Shown here: piece by piece, positions 5,164 through 7,556 of the stretch
How the letters are laid out: each line of letters begins with the position of its first letter
Numbering within the stretch: position 1 is the stretch's first letter
Origin: Bacteroidales bacterium
GTDB taxonomy: Bacteria > Bacteroidota > Bacteroidia > Bacteroidales > F082
Assembly (NCBI GenBank): GCA_024762735.1
Contig: JANTGU010000105.1
Span: forward strand, 1-7,556
Direction of reading: 5' to 3'
Length of the DNA stretch: 7,556 nt
Made by a program: the position numbers and the translations under genes
The notes under the pieces: generated by a model
The model's input: only the letters and a program-made list of their open reading frames with translations
Database searches by the model: none
What the model was told of the DNA's origin: nothing

Positions 5164-5658
5164 ATGCAATTAATTAACCCCGGTTTTGGACTTGTTTTTT
5201 GGATGACCCTGGCATTCTTAATTGTTCTTTTTGTACTCACCAAGTATGCCTGGAAACCCATCCTGGCTTCTTTAAAAGAGCGTGAAGATAGTATTGAAGA
5301 TGCCCTTCAGGCTGCCGAAGAGGCTAAAAAGGAGATGGCTGCTTTAAAGGCAAAAAACGAGGAACTGCTAAAACAAGCCCGCGAAGAGCGTGATGCCATG
5401 CTGGCTGATGCCCGAAAAATCAAAGAGCAAATTATCGGCGAAGCCCGCGAAAAAGCTAACAAAGAGGCAGGGATTATCGTTGAAGGTGCCCGAGAACAAA
5501 TTAATTCGGAAAAGCAGGCTGCTTTGGTTGAGCTTAAAAATCTTATCGCGACCTATTCCATCGAAATTGCTGAAAAAGTGCTCAAACAAGAATTGAGTGA
5601 TGCTAAAAAACAGCAGGCTTACGTGGATAAATTGCTCAAAGAAACACAATTGAACTAA
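5164..5658 (+). CDS. atpF: F1Fo ATP synthase subunit b
   Basis: This encodes 164 residues of the peripheral stalk dimer that holds F1 against the rotating ring. One N-terminal membrane helix (about 8-27, FGLVFWMTLAFLIVLFVLTK) is followed by the conserved KYAWKPIL (27-34) and EREDSIEDAL (39-48). The rest is a long, highly charged, Ala/Glu/Lys-rich right-handed coiled coil to about residue 145. The C-terminal stretch IEIAEKVLKQELSD (133-146) is the usual delta-binding end. Length is normal for b (about 155-170). The start has no Shine-Dalgarno sequence and follows an A-rich stretch. The gap to atpH is 13 bases, so the two are surely co-transcribed. Confidence 0.96.
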   Translation: MQLINPGFGLVFWMTLAFLIVLFVLTKYAWKPILASLKEREDSIEDALQAAEEAKKEMAALKAKNEELLKQAREERDAMLADARKIKEQIIGEAREKANKEAGIIVEGAREQINSEKQAALVELKNLIATYSIEIAEKVLKQELSDAKKQQAYVDKLLKETQLN

Positions 5659-5671
5659 AGATATTATTCGA

Positions 5672-6229
5672 ATGAGAGTTAACTTATTGGCAAAACGGTA
5701 CGCGCAGGCACTGTTCGACCTGGCCCTCGAAATGAAACTGGAGGGTAAAGTTGAAAAGGACATGCACCTCGTGGGACAAATATTGCAGGATAACAGGGAG
5801 TTTAAAAAACTCCTGAAAAATCCCGTGGTAGATAATCATAAAAAAGTCAAACTGCTGGATGCCGTTTTTGAAGGTCACATCCAGGAACTGACCCAGCGGT
5901 TTTTTACCCTCATCGTTAAAAAGGATCGCGAGATGTATCTTGAGCCCGTGTGCGAAGCCTATATCGAAATATATCAGAAATACAACAATATTCTCCCGCT
6001 CGAACTTACCACGGCGTTTAAAGCTGACAAAAACACCCGGGATACCATTGTTGAAAAAGTGGCCAAAGCCACTAATATGAAAATTGAACTTCATGAGTCG
6101 GTGAATGAAGATCTCATTGGTGGCTTCGTGATTAATTACGAAGATTACCAGTTTGATGCCAGCATTAAAACACAACTTAAGGAGCTTCAAACCGAATTTT
6201 CAAAAAATTTATTCATCAAGAAATTATAA
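5672..6229 (+). CDS. atpH: F1Fo ATP synthase subunit delta (OSCP)
   Basis: This encodes 185 residues of the cytosolic stalk subunit that sits on top of the alpha3beta3 head and joins it to b. The N-terminal six-helix domain begins with KRYAQALFDLALE (8-20) and includes FKKLLKNPVV (44-53), the conserved 'NP' turn. The C-terminal domain carries the family signature DLIGGFVINYEDYQFDASIKTQLKEL (about 146-171), with GG and D-x-S at the expected places. Length and order match bacterial delta. The start ATG is 13 bases after atpF, and atpA follows after 18 bases. No Shine-Dalgarno sequence is present. Confidence 0.96.
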   Translation: MRVNLLAKRYAQALFDLALEMKLEGKVEKDMHLVGQILQDNREFKKLLKNPVVDNHKKVKLLDAVFEGHIQELTQRFFTLIVKKDREMYLEPVCEAYIEIYQKYNNILPLELTTAFKADKNTRDTIVEKVAKATNMKIELHESVNEDLIGGFVINYEDYQFDASIKTQLKELQTEFSKNLFIKKL

Positions 6230-6247
6230 CCAGAAAATAATATAAAT

Positions 6248-7556
6248 ATGGCAGACATCAAACCAGCTGAAGTATCAGCCATACTGAAGAAAGAACTTGC
6301 CGGTTTTAAATCAGAAACCTCTCTTGACGAGATTGGGTCTGTACTCCAAATTGGCGACGGTATTGCTCGTGTTTACGGACTATCAAACGCACAGGCCGGT
6401 GAGCTTGTTGAGTTTGAAAAAACAGGACTCAAAGGCATCGTACTTAACCTTGAAGAAGACAACGTGGGGGTAGTACTTTTGGGCGACATCGAAGGTATTA
6501 ACGAAGGTGACAAGGTAAAACGTACCAACAAAATTTCATCCATTAACGTGGGCGAAGGATTGTTAGGCCGCGTTATCAACACGTTGGGCGAGCCTATCGA
6601 CGGCAAAGGCCCTATCAAAGGCGACTTGTACCAGATGCCCCTCGAGCGTAAAGCTCCCGGTGTGATTTATCGCCAGCCTGTTAACGAACCGTTGCAAACC
6701 GGTATCAAGGCTATCGATGCCATGATTCCTATTGGCCGTGGTCAGCGTGAGCTTATTATTGGTGACCGTCAAACCGGTAAAACTGCCATCGCTATCGACA
6801 CCATCATCAACCAAAAAGAGTTCTTTGAAAAAGGAGAGCCTGTTTACTGTATTTATGTTGCCACGGGTCAAAAAGGTTCCACGGTAGCTAATATTGTAAA
6901 AACGCTGGAAGAAAATGGCGCCATGGATTACACGGTGATTGTTACCGCCACCGCTTCCGACCCTGCTGCCATGCAGTTTTACGCTCCTTTTGCAGGTGCT
7001 GCCATTGGTGAATTTTTTAGAGATACCGGTCGTCCGGCATTGATTGTTTACGATGATCTTTCCAAACAAGCTGTTGCCTACCGCGAAGTATCGTTGTTGC
7101 TGCGTCGTCCCCCGGGTCGTGAAGCTTATCCCGGTGACGTGTTTTACCTCCACTCACGTTTGTTAGAGCGTGCTGCCAAGGTTATCGACAGCGACGAAAT
7201 AGCCAAAGAGATGAACGATATGCCCGAAAGCATCAAGCACCTTGTAAAGGGTGGTGGATCGTTAACGGCACTCCCCATTATCGAAACACAGGCAGGTGAC
7301 GTTTCAGCGTACATTCCTACCAACGTAATTTCTATTACCGATGGTCAGATTTTCCTGGAGAGTAACCTCTTTAACGCCGGTATTCGTCCTGCTATTAACG
7401 TGGGTATTTCTGTATCGAGGGTAGGTGGTAACGCGCAGATTAAAGCCATGAAAAAGGTGGCTGGTACATTGAAACTCGACCAGGCACAGTTCCGCGAACT
7501 GGAAGCCTTTGCCAAGTTTGGATCGGATCTTGACGCCGCCACCATGTCGGTGCTGG
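6248..7556 (+). CDS. atpA: F1Fo ATP synthase subunit alpha, 3' end missing
   Basis: The first 436 codons are in the window; about 90 more should follow. Alpha forms the F1 head with beta and binds nucleotide at non-catalytic sites. The N-terminal beta-barrel (about 25-95) includes IGDGIARVYGL (35-45). The Walker A loop GDRQTGKT is at 172-179. The Walker B strand ends in ALIVYDD, before LSKQAVAYREVSLLLRRPPGREAYPGDVFY. PIIETQAGDVSAY and ISITDGQIFLE are present, and ISVSRVGG carries Arg391, the arginine finger that reaches the catalytic beta site (E. coli Arg376). Compared with E. coli there are two insertions, about 5 residues after IINQK (near 190) and about 7 after LLERAAK (about residues 311-330). 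These explain the shift of the arginine. The start ATG is followed by MADIKPAEVSAIL, the expected Bacteroidota N-terminus. The frame stays open to the window edge. Confidence 0.97.
   Translation, partial: MADIKPAEVSAILKKELAGFKSETSLDEIGSVLQIGDGIARVYGLSNAQAGELVEFEKTGLKGIVLNLEEDNVGVVLLGDIEGINEGDKVKRTNKISSINVGEGLLGRVINTLGEPIDGKGPIKGDLYQMPLERKAPGVIYRQPVNEPLQTGIKAIDAMIPIGRGQRELIIGDRQTGKTAIAIDTIINQKEFFEKGEPVYCIYVATGQKGSTVANIVKTLEENGAMDYTVIVTATASDPAAMQFYAPFAGAAIGEFFRDTGRPALIVYDDLSKQAVAYREVSLLLRRPPGREAYPGDVFYLHSRLLERAAKVIDSDEIAKEMNDMPESIKHLVKGGGSLTALPIIETQAGDVSAYIPTNVISITDGQIFLESNLFNAGIRPAINVGISVSRVGGNAQIKAMKKVAGTLKLDQAQFRELEAFAKFGSDLDAATMSVL

Noticed and set aside
5111..5173. A 20-codon open frame (ATG to TAA) in the atpE-atpF gap that overlaps the atpF start
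   Set aside because: Its ATG lies in the arm of the hairpin, its codons simply read the U-run and A-rich spacer, and it has no recognisable features; chance is the better explanation.
6563..7153. A 196-codon open frame on the minus strand inside atpA
   Set aside because: It is antisense to the Walker A region and core of alpha; its composition follows from the codon use of a highly expressed gene on the other strand.
1..7556. Search for CRISPR arrays, insertion sequences, tRNA or rRNA genes, toxin-antitoxin or defence genes
   Set aside because: No regularly spaced repeats, transposase, RNA-gene folds or such gene pairs are visible; the region looks like ordinary core and conserved-hypothetical sequence.

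Overview
The window reads as an ordinary chromosomal stretch of a member of the Bacteroidota. The evidence is compositional and structural. None of the starts has a Shine-Dalgarno sequence and the bases upstream of them are A/T-rich. Two clear TAnnTTTG -7 promoter boxes are present. Signal peptides end in A-Q or in short LxSC lipoboxes. The ATP synthase a subunit carries the long exported N-terminal extension typical of this phylum, and the alpha subunit has two short insertions relative to E. coli. I cannot place it below phylum; a marine or anaerobic Bacteroidales/Marinilabiliales relative is plausible but not shown.

Layout. Positions 1-104 hold a promoter and a strongly structured leader for a small exported DUF2780-type protein (105-545, +). 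Convergent to it is a two-gene minus-strand operon: a lipoprotein (1801-1256) followed 20 bases later by an exported protein of unknown function (1235-585). The lipoprotein start sits about 6 bases after its -7 box, which suggests a leaderless mRNA. Divergent from it, over a 45-base gap containing a perfect 14-base operator-like palindrome, is a stand-alone LuxE/PaaK-like acyl-activating enzyme (1847-2827, +). This converges, across a 106-base imperfect inverted-repeat tract, on an NTF2/SnoaL-like lipoprotein (3437-2934, -).

The right half (3651-7556) is the ATP synthase operon atpB-atpE-atpF-atpH-atpA, with atpA cut by the window edge. Together these encode the whole membrane Fo sector (a, c, b), the delta/OSCP stalk subunit and most of alpha. 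atpI is not upstream of atpB, and atpD/atpC are not in the window. The c subunit has the H+-type ion site rather than the full Na+ signature. A long hairpin followed by six T's lies between atpE and atpF. It looks like an intrinsic terminator or processing site inside the operon and could help to make more a/c message than b/delta/alpha message.

I see no mobile element, CRISPR array, tRNA, rRNA or defence system, and nothing that amounts to a new multi-gene system. The observations worth a second look are regulatory: the intra-operon hairpin, the palindrome over the divergent promoter with its leaderless transcript, the structured leader at 31-73, and the convergent intergenic repeat.
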